A stretch of DNA of 64,000 nt from assembly GCA_017642855.1 (NCBI GenBank), contig JAEPOO010000001.1:1837469-1901468 (forward strand), in the 5' to 3' direction. The stretch is from Pseudomonadales bacterium (GTDB lineage Bacteria > Pseudomonadota > Gammaproteobacteria > Pseudomonadales > Azotimanducaceae). The first letter of the stretch is position 1. Every line of letters begins with the position of its first letter. A program made the translations under genes and the position numbers. Positions 7,229 through 18,619 of this stretch are shown here, piece by piece. The notes beneath the pieces were generated by a model that saw nothing but the letters and a program-made list of their open reading frames with translations, searched no databases and had not been told where the DNA came from.

Positions 7229-8694
7229 CTCGCCCCAACATTCTGATATTCCAACCGGATCAGCTCCGCGCAGACTGTCTCGGCTGTTTCGGCAACCCAA
7301 CCATTCAAACCCCTCACATAGACGCACTCGCAGAACGTGGCCTGCGATTCAACAACGCCTGGGCGAATCATCCAGTGTGCGGCCCATCCAGAGTGAGCCT
7401 GATGACGGGCTGGTATCCCCATGTCCGTGGTCATCGTACCTTGACCCATCTTCTTGAACCGGAAGATCCAAATCTACTGATGTACCTGAAGAATGCCGGG
7501 TACCAGGTTGCCTGGGCCGGTGCCAGGGGCGATGTGTTTGCGCCCGGCGTCACAGAAGCCTCAACGCACTTCTGTGGGTTCACCACACGCATCGAAAAAA
7601 TGAGTATGGGACCCACCTATCCGGAGGGTCACAAACTCTACGACGCTTTTTATCATGGTAAGCGACCCGGTGAGACGTGGATTGACTTCGACGAAGCGGC
7701 AACCCAAACCGCCATAGACTGGTTGACGAATGAGCCAGATGGTCCCTGGTGTTTGTGGTTGCCGCTCATGTTTCCCCATCTGCCTTTTGAGGTTGAGGAA
7801 CCCTGGTACAGCCAATACAAACCCGCCGACATGCCTGAGCGAATCAAAACAAAAGGAAATGGCAAACCAGCCTTCCACGAAGCTCTGCGAGGAAAGTCTG
7901 GCACTGACCGACTGGATGAAACGGAATGGCAGGAAATACAAAGCGTGTATTACGGCATGATTTCGCGCCTGGACTGGCAGCTGGGTCGCGTCGTGGAAAC
8001 ACTCAAAGCCATTGACCAGTTCGACAATACACTGATCCTGTTCTTCACCGATCACGGAGAATACCTTGGCGACTTCGGTCTCGTGGAAAAATGGCCTGCC
8101 GGTCTGGATCGCTGTCTCCTGCAGAATCCACTCATCATTGCCGGTCCAGGCGTCTCAGCGGGAGGCGTGGCCGAAACCTTTACCGAAATGATCGACATCC
8201 TGCCGACTCTGCTCGATGTTGCAGACATTCAGGCCAATCACACTCACTTCGGTCACTCACTGCGTCCCGTTTTTAAAGATCCTCAACACGCCATCAGACA
8301 GGCGGCATTTTCAGAGGGTGGTTTCAGTCGCGAAGAACAGCATCTGTTTGAAACGCCAACAGGCGAGTATGCGAAGAAAGGCGCATTACAACGGGAACAA
8401 CCAGACGTTGTTGGCAAGGCGTACTGCGTTCGAACTTCCGAACACACTTACGTATATCGGCTTTATGAGCGCGATGAACTTTATGAGCGAGTCACTGATC
8501 CCTACGAGACCAATAACCTGTTAGCCGAGAATCCCGACCATTCAGCGGCTGTGCCACTGAAATCCATGTTACTGGACTGGCTGGCAGCCACCACTGATGT
8601 CATCCCTTGGGAAGCACATCCGAGATTCCCGAGGATTCCTCATGGGCAGCACGAACAATTCGCAGTAAAAGACTCACGCCGTTATGAGCCGTGA
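7225..8694 (+). CDS. Sulfatase (formylglycine-dependent type I)
   Basis: A 489-residue alkaline-phosphatase-fold sulfatase without signal peptide. PNILIFQPDQLRADCLG provides the first metal ligands, CGPSR (Cys52) is the C-x-P-x-R site that must be converted to formylglycine, and FFTDHGEYLGDFGLVEK supplies the second metal-site Asp-His pair. The absence of a leader implies cytoplasmic hydrolysis of a small sulfate ester; the length and the DQ-type first motif resemble choline-sulfatase-like and related small-molecule sulfatases. No formylglycine-generating enzyme (FGE or anSME) is encoded in this window, so maturation must come from elsewhere. It is translationally coupled to the DUF457 membrane protein upstream, an unusual partner. 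Substrate unknown. Confidence 0.9.
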   Translation: MTRPNILIFQPDQLRADCLGCFGNPTIQTPHIDALAERGLRFNNAWANHPVCGPSRVSLMTGWYPHVRGHRTLTHLLEPEDPNLLMYLKNAGYQVAWAGARGDVFAPGVTEASTHFCGFTTRIEKMSMGPTYPEGHKLYDAFYHGKRPGETWIDFDEAATQTAIDWLTNEPDGPWCLWLPLMFPHLPFEVEEPWYSQYKPADMPERIKTKGNGKPAFHEALRGKSGTDRLDETEWQEIQSVYYGMISRLDWQLGRVVETLKAIDQFDNTLILFFTDHGEYLGDFGLVEKWPAGLDRCLLQNPLIIAGPGVSAGGVAETFTEMIDILPTLLDVADIQANHTHFGHSLRPVFKDPQHAIRQAAFSEGGFSREEQHLFETPTGEYAKKGALQREQPDVVGKAYCVRTSEHTYVYRLYERDELYERVTDPYETNNLLAENPDHSAAVPLKSMLLDWLAATTDVIPWEAHPRFPRIPHGQHEQFAVKDSRRYEP

Positions 8695-8797
8695 AATTGC
8701 GACTGCATGGGAAAGCGTGTGATGCCGTCGTTGTTGACGCGTTTGACACGAATGCCACCTTGCTCAGCCAGCCATCTGAGCACCTAGACCGGTGAGT

Positions 8798-9661
8798 CTA
8801 ATGCTGGAGCTTCAGAAGCTTTCGCGCATTCTCGGAAAGAAACTTTGGCCAGACATCGTCTTTCAGCGGCAGCTGCTGCATGTCAGACATAATGCGATCC
8901 AGAGACAATCCCATCGGGAAATAGCCACCATAAAGCACCTTATCGGCACCCCGTGAATTGGCGTAATCGACGATGGCCTTCGGGTAAAACTTGGGGGCAA
9001 ACGCGGTCGTCGAGTAATAGAGGTTCGGCCACTTTAACATCAGTTTGACAGCAAGGTCCTCCCAGGGCTCACAGCCGTGTCTCGTCACAAACACCAGTTC
9101 CGGGAAGTCGTACATCACCTGATCAATCAGCTCTACTTTCTGTGGCCACATGGGAAAACGCGGACCAGGAACACCAGCACAGGAAAAGATCGGCACATCC
9201 AGTTCTACGCACTTCGCATAAATCGGATACATTTTCGCGTCGCTGATTCCAACCTGGGGATTGTAACCCGCGTTAAAGGCACCAAATGCACGAACACCGA
9301 ACTCTTCATGCTGACGGACCATGTCTCGAATGCCTTCCATGCCTTTGTTCGGGTCGACTTGCCCCATGGCAACAAATCGATCTGGGTGAGACTTGAGCGC
9401 TTTCTGGGAAACTTCCCCACCAGCACCAATAACACCAATCTCGATGCCATATTTATCCATTTCATTCAGGGTAAGCCCGACAGGATCGTTGTGGCTGCCG
9501 TAAAGCTCTTTTGGCACCTGTTTGAACATGTACTCAACAGGAAAGTCGAACTTCGCTGACGGGTCTTTAAGCTGCTCACGAATAAAGTCGTACATCGCAA
9601 AGTCTTCAGCTGGAAAGCCGATCATCGTATCGACGATCCCAATTCCTTCAGGCAGGGGCAT
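8798..9661 (-). CDS. Amidohydrolase-2 fold protein lacking canonical metal ligands
   Basis: A 287-residue TIM-barrel protein of the amidohydrolase-2 (ACMSD-like) superfamily. The usual N-terminal DxHxH is replaced by IVDTMIGFP and the usual late FGxDxP aspartate by LYGGYFPMG, so at least three expected metal ligands are missing, although a His persists in VTRHGCEPW. The fold is otherwise intact (IFSCAGVPGPRF, FYPKAIVDYANS). I recognise this as a subfamily with an IDTMIGFP start rather than a random decay. I choose the ATG at 9661, 6 bp after an AGGAG site and 8 bp after the upstream stop, over an earlier in-frame start. It lies downstream of an intact amidohydrolase, so a partner or regulatory role is possible. 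Confidence 0.85.
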   Translation of the reverse strand: MPLPEGIGIVDTMIGFPAEDFAMYDFIREQLKDPSAKFDFPVEYMFKQVPKELYGSHNDPVGLTLNEMDKYGIEIGVIGAGGEVSQKALKSHPDRFVAMGQVDPNKGMEGIRDMVRQHEEFGVRAFGAFNAGYNPQVGISDAKMYPIYAKCVELDVPIFSCAGVPGPRFPMWPQKVELIDQVMYDFPELVFVTRHGCEPWEDLAVKLMLKWPNLYYSTTAFAPKFYPKAIVDYANSRGADKVLYGGYFPMGLSLDRIMSDMQQLPLKDDVWPKFLSENARKLLKLQH

Positions 9662-9669
9662 GTTTTCTC

Positions 9670-10884
9670 CTAGCTGTAGAGTGCATTCTGAAACAGGTAA
9701 CACATCGAATCACGAGGAATCTCGTCACGCGGCAGCGGCTCGTTCACCTGTTCTGGCGTCGGTCCAAATGCCTTCGCCAGGGGTAACAGTTTCTCGACAT
9801 CAAACCTGTAGACCTCAGCCGCGTTTAATCCAAGCAATTTTCTTCGATACGCCTCTGGAACATCATCGAAGGTAAGTCGCAGCGACTCGAGATTGTAAGG
9901 GAATGTCCCCTCGTAGTGAGGATAGTCATTACCCCAGAGCACCTTCTCAACGCCAATTTCTTCGATACCGGCAAGATCAGCTTTGCTTGGAAAGCTGGCA
10001 CCATACCAAACGTTCTGCTTCGCATAATAAGATGGCGGCTGTGTCAGGACCCATTCCTGATCACCATAATTCAGCTCACCGATGGCACCCGCTTGCATCC
10101 CCATATGGATGCGATCCATTTGTGCCAGCAGGGGCAATGCCCAGGAACAACCAGATTCCGTCAGCACATATTTGAGCTTTGGAAACTTCTCAAACACGCC
10201 GCTCATGATGAGGTGTCGGAAGCCCGCCTGACAGTAATAAGTGACTTCCGTCACCCAGAGTGCTTCACCCACCATGGATTGCCCATAATCCGGAGAGCCC
10301 TGCCCGGAGTGCTGGTTCATCACGAGATCATGATCCTGTATCGCGGCGAACACGCGATCCCACAAAGGATCATAAAGCGGTTTCAACCAGGTACAGTCAG
10401 GTGGAATCAGAGGCAGTAATACACCGCCGCGCAAGCCGGCTTCAGCAATAAACTCAATGTCCTTGATCGCCTCATCAACATCATTAGGAAGGATCAGGCC
10501 AATGCCCGCGCGTCGATCAGGATCTTCCGAACAGAAATCTTTCAGCCAGCGATTGTGAGCTCGAATTCCCGCCAGCGCCAGCTCATAGTCTTCAGGTTTT
10601 GGTGGCCTCGCGGTCACGATACTTTTCCTGTAGAAAGGCGGCACGGTGTTCGGGAAAATCACTTCACCGACAACGCCCTGACTGTTCTGATCATTGGTGC
10701 GGATCTCATAGTCCCAGTTGCGCATCTTCTTGCTGCCGTAATGCGCCTGCGAAGGGTTTTTGTAACCACCGCGCCACTCATCAAACTTCTTCCGGTATTT
10801 TGGATCCAGATATTCGCGGTACTGTTCGTGACTGCCACCGGCATGGGTATCTGCGGTGATCAAAAGATACGGATCATTGCTCAC
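9670..10884 (-). CDS. Amidohydrolase family protein (ACMSD-like TIM barrel)
   Basis: A 404-residue metal-dependent hydrolase/decarboxylase-fold protein. It keeps TADTHAGG near the N-terminus, NQHSGQG in the middle, the TESGCSWALPLLAQMD strand-helix and the LWGNDYPH aspartate, so it looks catalytically competent. Such proteins decarboxylate or hydrolyse small acids; the substrate is unknown. I prefer the GTG at 10884, which overlaps the upstream stop as GTGA and follows an AAGGA site at good spacing, over an ATG 33 bp upstream that lacks one. It lies between an EthD-domain gene and a metal-less paralogue, and all three are tightly packed on the minus strand. Confidence 0.88.
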   Translation of the reverse strand: MSNDPYLLITADTHAGGSHEQYREYLDPKYRKKFDEWRGGYKNPSQAHYGSKKMRNWDYEIRTNDQNSQGVVGEVIFPNTVPPFYRKSIVTARPPKPEDYELALAGIRAHNRWLKDFCSEDPDRRAGIGLILPNDVDEAIKDIEFIAEAGLRGGVLLPLIPPDCTWLKPLYDPLWDRVFAAIQDHDLVMNQHSGQGSPDYGQSMVGEALWVTEVTYYCQAGFRHLIMSGVFEKFPKLKYVLTESGCSWALPLLAQMDRIHMGMQAGAIGELNYGDQEWVLTQPPSYYAKQNVWYGASFPSKADLAGIEEIGVEKVLWGNDYPHYEGTFPYNLESLRLTFDDVPEAYRRKLLGLNAAEVYRFDVEKLLPLAKAFGPTPEQVNEPLPRDEIPRDSMCYLFQNALYS

Positions 10885-11252
10885 TTCATACTTCCTTGGT
10901 TCATATCCGATTCGCATTCCTCAACCAGGTAGGAACGCATATATCGTAAATCAAAAAGTTTCTCCTCGTCGGCTCGAATTTCTGCCGCCACCGCAGGGTC
11001 ACTCAGTGCCTGGCCACAGGCTTCGAAGCTTTCCTGATTCGGGTACCAGATCTCGAGAAAAACATCATACTCGGGTTCACGTATCTTCCCATCACGATCA
11101 CGGTTTGGATGAGTAAAACGACGGATATATCGGGTCGCATAACCATCAAGATACTTTTCTCCCAGAAGCTTATGAGTGGTTTCGTAGTATTCGCGAAATT
11201 CGGGGACAGACATCCCCGGCCGCCGCTTCATTGGCATGACCAGCTTAATCAA
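10881..11252 (-). CDS. EthD domain protein
   Basis: A 123-residue protein of the EthD/dimeric alpha-beta barrel family: IKLVMPMKRRPGMSVPEFRE, then YYETTHKLLGEKY, and a second half with YDVFLEIWYPNQESFEAC. Members form ferredoxin-like dimers and range from ETBE-degradation accessory proteins to small isomerases and decarboxylases. The start is a TTG at 11252, the first in-frame codon after a strong AGGAGGG site 8 bp upstream; no ATG lies nearer. It is the first gene of the three-gene minus-strand unit with the amidohydrolases at 9670 and 8798, so a joint pathway on a small aromatic or keto acid is likely but unproven. Confidence 0.85.
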   Translation of the reverse strand: MIKLVMPMKRRPGMSVPEFREYYETTHKLLGEKYLDGYATRYIRRFTHPNRDRDGKIREPEYDVFLEIWYPNQESFEACGQALSDPAVAAEIRADEEKLFDLRYMRSYLVEECESDMNQGSMK

Positions 11253-11317
11253 CGTGAATCCCTCCTGTTTTGTATTTGAGAGTATACTGACTGAAAGAAT
11301 AACAACAGGATCGAAAA

Positions 11318-11722
11318 ATGGCTTACTCCGGTCAATGCCTTTGCGGCGAAATCAAATACGATTTTCCTAATGCACCAGCAATGACGGGTGTTTGTCACTG
11401 CAAAAACTGTCAGCGTCAGGGGGGGTCCGCTTTTTCCACACTGGCCGGTGTCGCAAAAGCCGAATTCAACATGACCGGCGAACCGAAGCTCTATCTTGAT
11501 TCCGATACCGATAGTGGTAATCACGTCGAAAGATACTTCTGTGGTGATTGCGGATCACCCATCTACTCTGCGCTGCCCAGCCAGCCCGAGATGTTGTTCC
11601 TGAAAACGGGAACCATGGACGACACTTCAGAATTCACGCCGATGTTTCACGTCTGGTGCAGCACGAAGCAGAATTGGGTGGATCTCGCTGAAGGTGTTCC
11701 GCAAATGGAAACTCAGGCTTAA
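11318..11722 (+). CDS. GFA family (CENP-V/glutathione-dependent formaldehyde-activating) protein
   Basis: A 134-residue zinc protein with the family's cysteine pattern: CLCGEIKYDF at the N-terminus, CHCKNCQRQGGSAFST next, and CGDCGSPIYS in the middle, giving seven cysteines for one or two zinc sites. The founding member was linked to S-hydroxymethylglutathione formation, but most members have no established activity. It is read alone on the plus strand, divergent from the EthD gene across 65 bp, and its end overlaps a small minus-strand reading frame by 4 bp. Two GSTs and a glutathione-type isomerase elsewhere in the window make a thiol link plausible. Confidence 0.88.
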   Translation: MAYSGQCLCGEIKYDFPNAPAMTGVCHCKNCQRQGGSAFSTLAGVAKAEFNMTGEPKLYLDSDTDSGNHVERYFCGDCGSPIYSALPSQPEMLFLKTGTMDDTSEFTPMFHVWCSTKQNWVDLAEGVPQMETQA

Positions 11723-11952
11723 CTGTCCGTTTGCCGCACCTGGGTGCGTTCCGAGTACGGATCGACAAGGTGCCGACCTTCCCGACCGGCACCAAAACGA
11801 AAATCACCATGCCTGGCCTCACGAGCGCTGGAGCCGGTTTTCTCAAGACCCTGGCCTGACTTGTTACGAATGACATCATCGTAAGCACACACATTAAGGC
11901 ACCAGATCCAAAGCGTCATGTTGGTAAAAGCCGGTGGCCATGGCGCTTTCAC
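11719..11952 (-). CDS. Small hypothetical protein
   Basis: A possible 77-residue protein starting with GTG (AAAGCGCCATGG follows), with an AGGGA sequence about 6 bp upstream. It lies 16 bp downstream of a GNAT gene on the same strand and converges on the GFA gene with a 4-bp overlap. The sequence begins with a hydrophobic Trp-rich stretch (MTLWIWCLNVCAYDD) and continues as a charged, polar segment rich in Arg, Gly and Ser (GDFRFGAGREGRHLVDPYSE). I recognise no domain. Placement in an otherwise unexplained 240-bp gap and a natural-looking C-terminus favour a real gene, but no homologue is known to me. Confidence 0.4.
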   Translation of the reverse strand: MKAPWPPAFTNMTLWIWCLNVCAYDDVIRNKSGQGLEKTGSSAREARHGDFRFGAGREGRHLVDPYSERTQVRQTDS

Positions 11953-11968
11953 TCTCGTTCCCTATCGC

Positions 11969-12460
11969 TCAAAAATCCCGTTTCATGCTCTGCACCAGCT
12001 TGTCTGAACCCGGACGCAACTCTTCAGGCTCACCAAACGCCTGAAACCCAGCACTTTCATACAAAGCCAGGGCACTGTCATTGCCAAGAGTAACCCCAAG
12101 AACCATATATTCTGTACGCTCACTCGCCCAATGCAGCACAGCATCCAACAGCCGGCGACCGACGCCGCGACCACGATAGTCAGGTGAAACCCACATCTGG
12201 TAAAGATCTGCTCGCTCTGGGGCGGCAGCCTCAATGCGCCCCCAGGCAAGTCCCACTGGTTCATCATCCCCGAATGCGACAACAGGAAAACTGGATCGAT
12301 CATCGACGTCACTCAACCGCGCCATCCATTCCTCGTCAGGCCTTGGGGACTCACGTGCCCAGGTTGAGCCAAACGCATCCGGCGCATCCCTAAGAGACCG
12401 AAGTCTTAGTGCCTTATACAGCCGCCACTCTTCTGACCTGAAATTTCGTATCTTTAGCAT
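11969..12460 (-). CDS. GNAT family N-acetyltransferase
   Basis: A 163-residue GCN5-related acetyltransferase. It opens with the common MLKIRNFRSEEWRLYKALRL and LRDAPDAFGSTWARE pattern and has the acetyl-CoA pyrophosphate loop in VSPDYRGRGVGRRLLDAVL, followed by LGVTLGNDSALALYESAGF. The start at 12460 matches the family N-terminus; an upstream in-frame extension adds 20 residues with no similarity to the family and is not used. The acceptor is unknown. It is divergent from the SDR gene at 12532 across 71 bp. Confidence 0.88.
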   Translation of the reverse strand: MLKIRNFRSEEWRLYKALRLRSLRDAPDAFGSTWARESPRPDEEWMARLSDVDDRSSFPVVAFGDDEPVGLAWGRIEAAAPERADLYQMWVSPDYRGRGVGRRLLDAVLHWASERTEYMVLGVTLGNDSALALYESAGFQAFGEPEELRPGSDKLVQSMKRDF

Positions 12461-12531
12461 GCCACCATCATAGCAGTCGCTAGTGACTTCACTGAGAGCC
12501 CTTGATAGCGTTAACGCCACAGGGGAACACT

Positions 12532-13401
12532 ATGAAAGACTTTACGGGAAAAACTGCGGTCATCACCGGTGGTGCCAGCGGTATCGGTTTGGCACTCGCT
12601 AACGCCGCGGCAGACCGACAAATGAATGTTGTATTAGCGGACATTCAGGAAGACGCGCTCAACGCCGCAGTTGAACACTTCGAATCCCGACAGACTCAGG
12701 TGCTGGGTGTTGTCACCGACACCAGCATCAAATCCTCCATTGAGAACCTTTACCAGGAAGCTACGGCAAAGTTCGGCAACATCCATCTCCTCTTCAACAA
12801 TGCCGGTGTGGTTAACGGCGGCACACCGACACCTGTCTGGGAGCTGCCTGAACAGGACTGGAACTGGGTGATGGGCGTAAATTTCTACGGCGTGCTCTAC
12901 GGCATACAAACCTTCACGCCGCACATGATTGCTCATGGCGAAGAGGGTCACATTGTGAACACGGCTTCTATTGCCTCGTTTATTCCTGGCAGTCACCCTT
13001 ATGGCATCAGCAAGTACAGCGTCATCATTCTCAGTGAAGCCCTTGCATCTGATTTGGAGCGAGCAAAAGGCAAGATAGGAGCCTCTGTCGTCTGTCCGGG
13101 ATGGGTCAACACCAATATCGGAGATGCGGAAAGAAATCGTCCTGACACACTGAAAAGTCAGGCAAACCCTGGAGGCAGTGGTCTCGGCATTCGCGAACTT
13201 CTCGCAGGAAGCAAATCACCAGAAGATTTGGCGACGCATGTTTTCGAATCTGTTGAACAGGATTGCTTCTACATCTTTCCTCACCGTGGTTGGGATTATC
13301 TTGTGACCGAACATGCCGAAGCGATGGTCAAGCGAGAGGGCCCTTATCGTTTCGACATCCAGGCTCACATTGCAACACGAGCTGAGGGCAAAGACATTTA
13401 A
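12532..13401 (+). CDS. Short-chain dehydrogenase/reductase
   Basis: A 289-residue classical SDR. The Rossmann glycine motif is TGGASGIGLALA, NNAG lies at about residue 90, and the catalytic tetrad is visible as S in NTASIASF and YGISK (Tyr-x-x-x-Lys). Cofactor preference is ambiguous: VLADIQED has an acidic residue after beta-2, which favours NAD(H). The start ATG at 12532 follows AGGGGAACACT. The C-terminal 60 residues extend beyond the minimal fold, including FIFPHRGWDYLVTEHAEAM-type sequence (read as YIFPHRGWDYLV), seen in SDRs of unclear function from marine proteobacteria and actinobacteria. It stands upstream of a CoA-binding protein gene with a 42-bp gap. Confidence 0.88.
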   Translation: MKDFTGKTAVITGGASGIGLALANAAADRQMNVVLADIQEDALNAAVEHFESRQTQVLGVVTDTSIKSSIENLYQEATAKFGNIHLLFNNAGVVNGGTPTPVWELPEQDWNWVMGVNFYGVLYGIQTFTPHMIAHGEEGHIVNTASIASFIPGSHPYGISKYSVIILSEALASDLERAKGKIGASVVCPGWVNTNIGDAERNRPDTLKSQANPGGSGLGIRELLAGSKSPEDLATHVFESVEQDCFYIFPHRGWDYLVTEHAEAMVKREGPYRFDIQAHIATRAEGKDI

Positions 13402-13443
13402 CGTTACACTGAGGCACCCTGCGGAGTTATAGAAGAGGAAATC

Positions 13444-16461
<3,018 letters not shown>

Positions 16462-16464
16462 CAC

Positions 16465-16492
16465 TTGGCATTTTCAGACTTCGGGTTATACT
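16465..16492 (+). promoter_or_regulatory. Sigma-70-type promoter for the patatin gene
   Basis: TTGGCA (16465-16470), a 16-bp spacer and TATACT (16487-16492) match the -35/-10 consensus closely. The predicted start of transcription near 16499 lies 31 bp before the patatin ATG at 16530, with a GGAG site between. Confidence 0.6.
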
Positions 16493-16529
16493 GCAGTGCA
16501 ACAAAACCCTCATCCAGTTCGGAGATTAC

Positions 16530-17999
16530 ATGCCTTCTACCGCCTCCGCAGCAGACCTTAGCCGCCTCGAAAAAGCCATGGCTGAAGCCAGCTCTTACAA
16601 GGAATGGCAGGAATTCGCCAAGGAACACGACTACGCCTCCGGCGCAGAGGATTGGAAAAGAAGAGAAAAATCAAATAGTTATGACCATGCAAACATCCGC
16701 TCTCGTCTGAGCGCGTTGCGAGACCTGAGAGCGCGACAGGACTACAGCGGCCTCTTATTTGCGTTGAACGAGGGCATCCACGGTAACCAGGGCGGCATGG
16801 GCAAAGCCGCACTCTACGAAAAGACCAAGTTTGGCACCAAACACCTGATCGAAGAATATGTCGACGAACTGGTCAGTGCGTTGCACCTGATCAATGACCT
16901 GCCAGAAGACGTCATTTCCCAATCCGACAAGTCCGATTTTTTCCATCGGGCGAGCCTGTGTTTCGGTCGCTCCGCCCTGATGCTGAGCGGTGCTGGTTCA
17001 CTGGGCCACTTCCACGGCGGCGTTGTGAAAACACTGCTCGAACATGACCTTCTGCCCGATGTGATATCCGGCTCCAGCGCCGGTAGCATTTTCGCCGCTG
17101 TTCTGGGGACGCACACCGACAAAGAACTGAAATTGATGTTCCGAAAACGGAGCATCATGGCCAACGAACTTATCTCAACCGACGACGAGCTCGTACAAAT
17201 TGATTCCGCGCATATGCGAATCATGCTCGAAGCTACCATCCCGGACCTGACCTTCCAGGAAGCCTACGAAAAGACGGGCCGAAAAATCAGCGTAACGATT
17301 GCACCTGCCGAAGAACACCAGACGTCACGGCTCATGAACGCGGTAACCTCGCCCAACGTGTTCATTCGCACTGCCGTGCAGGCATCCTGCGCAGTACCTG
17401 GTGTATTCCCTCCGGTCATGTTGATGGCGAAGAATGTCTATGGCGAAACCCAGCCTTACCTGCCGGCCCGACGCTGGGTCGATGGCGCGGTCACCGACGA
17501 TCTTCCTGCCAAACGACTGGCGCGCCTCTATGCGGTGAACCACTACATCGTCAGTCAGGCGAATCCTGTCGTGCTGGCAATGAATACGGTTGAGAACAAT
17601 CCATTGATGCCCGAACCCTGGAAAAACATCATGCGTTACTCAACCCATGAATGGCTGAAAACCAGCGAAAGGTTATCCCGGCGTTATTTGCGCGCTGTAC
17701 CAGAAATCGGACGCGCCATGAGCATGTTCTACTCTGTGGTTGCCCAGGACTATAAAGGTGACATCAACATCGCGCCAACTTTCAGTTACTTCGATCCAAG
17801 AAAGCTGTTGGCACAGCTTACCCAGGACGAAATCGACATGCTGACGCTCGAAGGTGAACGCGCAACCTGGTCCCGCCTGGAACAAATCCGAATCAGTTCG
17901 AAAATCGGCAAGACGCTGGACGACATCCTTGATGATCACGCAACGCATGATGTACGCACGACCTACAAGAAACGCGGACCTGTCAGCGCCACCAAGTAA
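16530..17999 (+). CDS. Patatin-like phospholipase with DUF3336 domain
   Basis: A 489-residue patatin-family lipase. The N-terminal 100 residues are the DUF3336 region found in TGL3/TGL4-type lipases and bacterial relatives. The catalytic centre follows: GAGSLGHFHGG oxyanion loop, GSSAGS with nucleophile Ser183, and DGAVTDDLP carrying the catalytic Asp of the Ser-Asp dyad. The protein has no signal peptide, so it would act on intracellular acylglycerols or on the inner leaflet. A well-formed sigma-70 promoter precedes it and the gene seems to be read alone. A lipid-storage or membrane-turnover role is inference from the domain pair. Confidence 0.9.
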   Translation: MPSTASAADLSRLEKAMAEASSYKEWQEFAKEHDYASGAEDWKRREKSNSYDHANIRSRLSALRDLRARQDYSGLLFALNEGIHGNQGGMGKAALYEKTKFGTKHLIEEYVDELVSALHLINDLPEDVISQSDKSDFFHRASLCFGRSALMLSGAGSLGHFHGGVVKTLLEHDLLPDVISGSSAGSIFAAVLGTHTDKELKLMFRKRSIMANELISTDDELVQIDSAHMRIMLEATIPDLTFQEAYEKTGRKISVTIAPAEEHQTSRLMNAVTSPNVFIRTAVQASCAVPGVFPPVMLMAKNVYGETQPYLPARRWVDGAVTDDLPAKRLARLYAVNHYIVSQANPVVLAMNTVENNPLMPEPWKNIMRYSTHEWLKTSERLSRRYLRAVPEIGRAMSMFYSVVAQDYKGDINIAPTFSYFDPRKLLAQLTQDEIDMLTLEGERATWSRLEQIRISSKIGKTLDDILDDHATHDVRTTYKKRGPVSATK

Positions 18000-18195
18000 C
18001 CCTCTGACGCCGCCAGCGCTATCCGGGCTTATACTGCCCGCAGGAACCAAACATGCATTGAATCTCCTATGGCGTCGGAGACCGCAGGCACCCTTGCCGA
18101 GCGGTTGGGCACACTCGACGCTTTAAGTGGATTCAGTTTGGCCAGGAGAACAACCATTCACACGTTGTTGGATATCAAATGTCGAGGCATCTCTA

Positions 18196-18606
18196 ATGCA
18201 TGTTCGCTCATTTCAGGAATCTGATCGCGGCGACGTTGTTGCTCTATGGAACAGCGTATTTGCCGACGACCCACCCTGGAACGAACCCAACACCGTCATC
18301 GACACAAAGCTCAGGACGCAACCAGAGCTGTTCTTTGTTTATGAATCACAGGAAAAGGTCGTCGGCACCCTGGTCGCCGGATTCGATGGCTTTCGTGGGT
18401 GGATTCATCACGTTGCCGTGCACCCAGATCACCAAGGTCATGGCGTGTCACGATTACTGATTGAAGCCGCTGAATCCGGACTGAGGGAGCTTGGATGTAA
18501 GAAAGTCAACCTGCAGGTGCGCAAAGGTAACGAGGGCGCTGCAGACAAATACCGATCCATGGGATTCAGTGACGAACCCCGGATCAGTATGGGCAAGTTG
18601 TTGTAG
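18196..18606 (+). CDS. GNAT family N-acetyltransferase
   Basis: A 136-residue single-domain acetyltransferase: MHVRSFQESDRGDVVALW N-terminus, VGTLVAGFDGFRGWIHHVAV central strand and HPDHQGHGVSRLLIEAAE acetyl-CoA loop, ending with RKGNEGAADKYRSMGF. The size and NEGAxxxYRxMGF pattern resemble YpeA-type acetyltransferases. I choose the ATG at 18196; an upstream extension is unlike the family. The 196-bp stretch before it holds only a weak CGGGC/GCCCG hairpin at 18024-18040 after the patatin stop. It converges on the SDR gene ending at 18620. Confidence 0.87.
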   Translation: MHVRSFQESDRGDVVALWNSVFADDPPWNEPNTVIDTKLRTQPELFFVYESQEKVVGTLVAGFDGFRGWIHHVAVHPDHQGHGVSRLLIEAAESGLRELGCKKVNLQVRKGNEGAADKYRSMGFSDEPRISMGKLL

Positions 18607-18619
18607 GCGCGTTAAAGAT

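Noticed and set aside
8682..8783. A 33-codon minus-strand frame (GTG start) between the sulfatase and the amidohydrolase, protein-like in composition (WLAEQGGIRVKRVNNDG).
   Set aside because: No ribosome-binding site, no known family and a short length; it might be a remnant of a lost gene, but there is no support for calling it.
12502..12531. A TTG-started extension of the SDR gene at 12532.
   Set aside because: The added residues are unlike the family and the ATG at 12532 has a better ribosome-binding site.
18080..18140. A tRNA-like D-arm sequence (GCCGAGCGGTTGGGC) in the gap before the GNAT gene.
   Set aside because: There is no matching acceptor stem, anticodon stem or TTCGA loop downstream, so it is a chance match.
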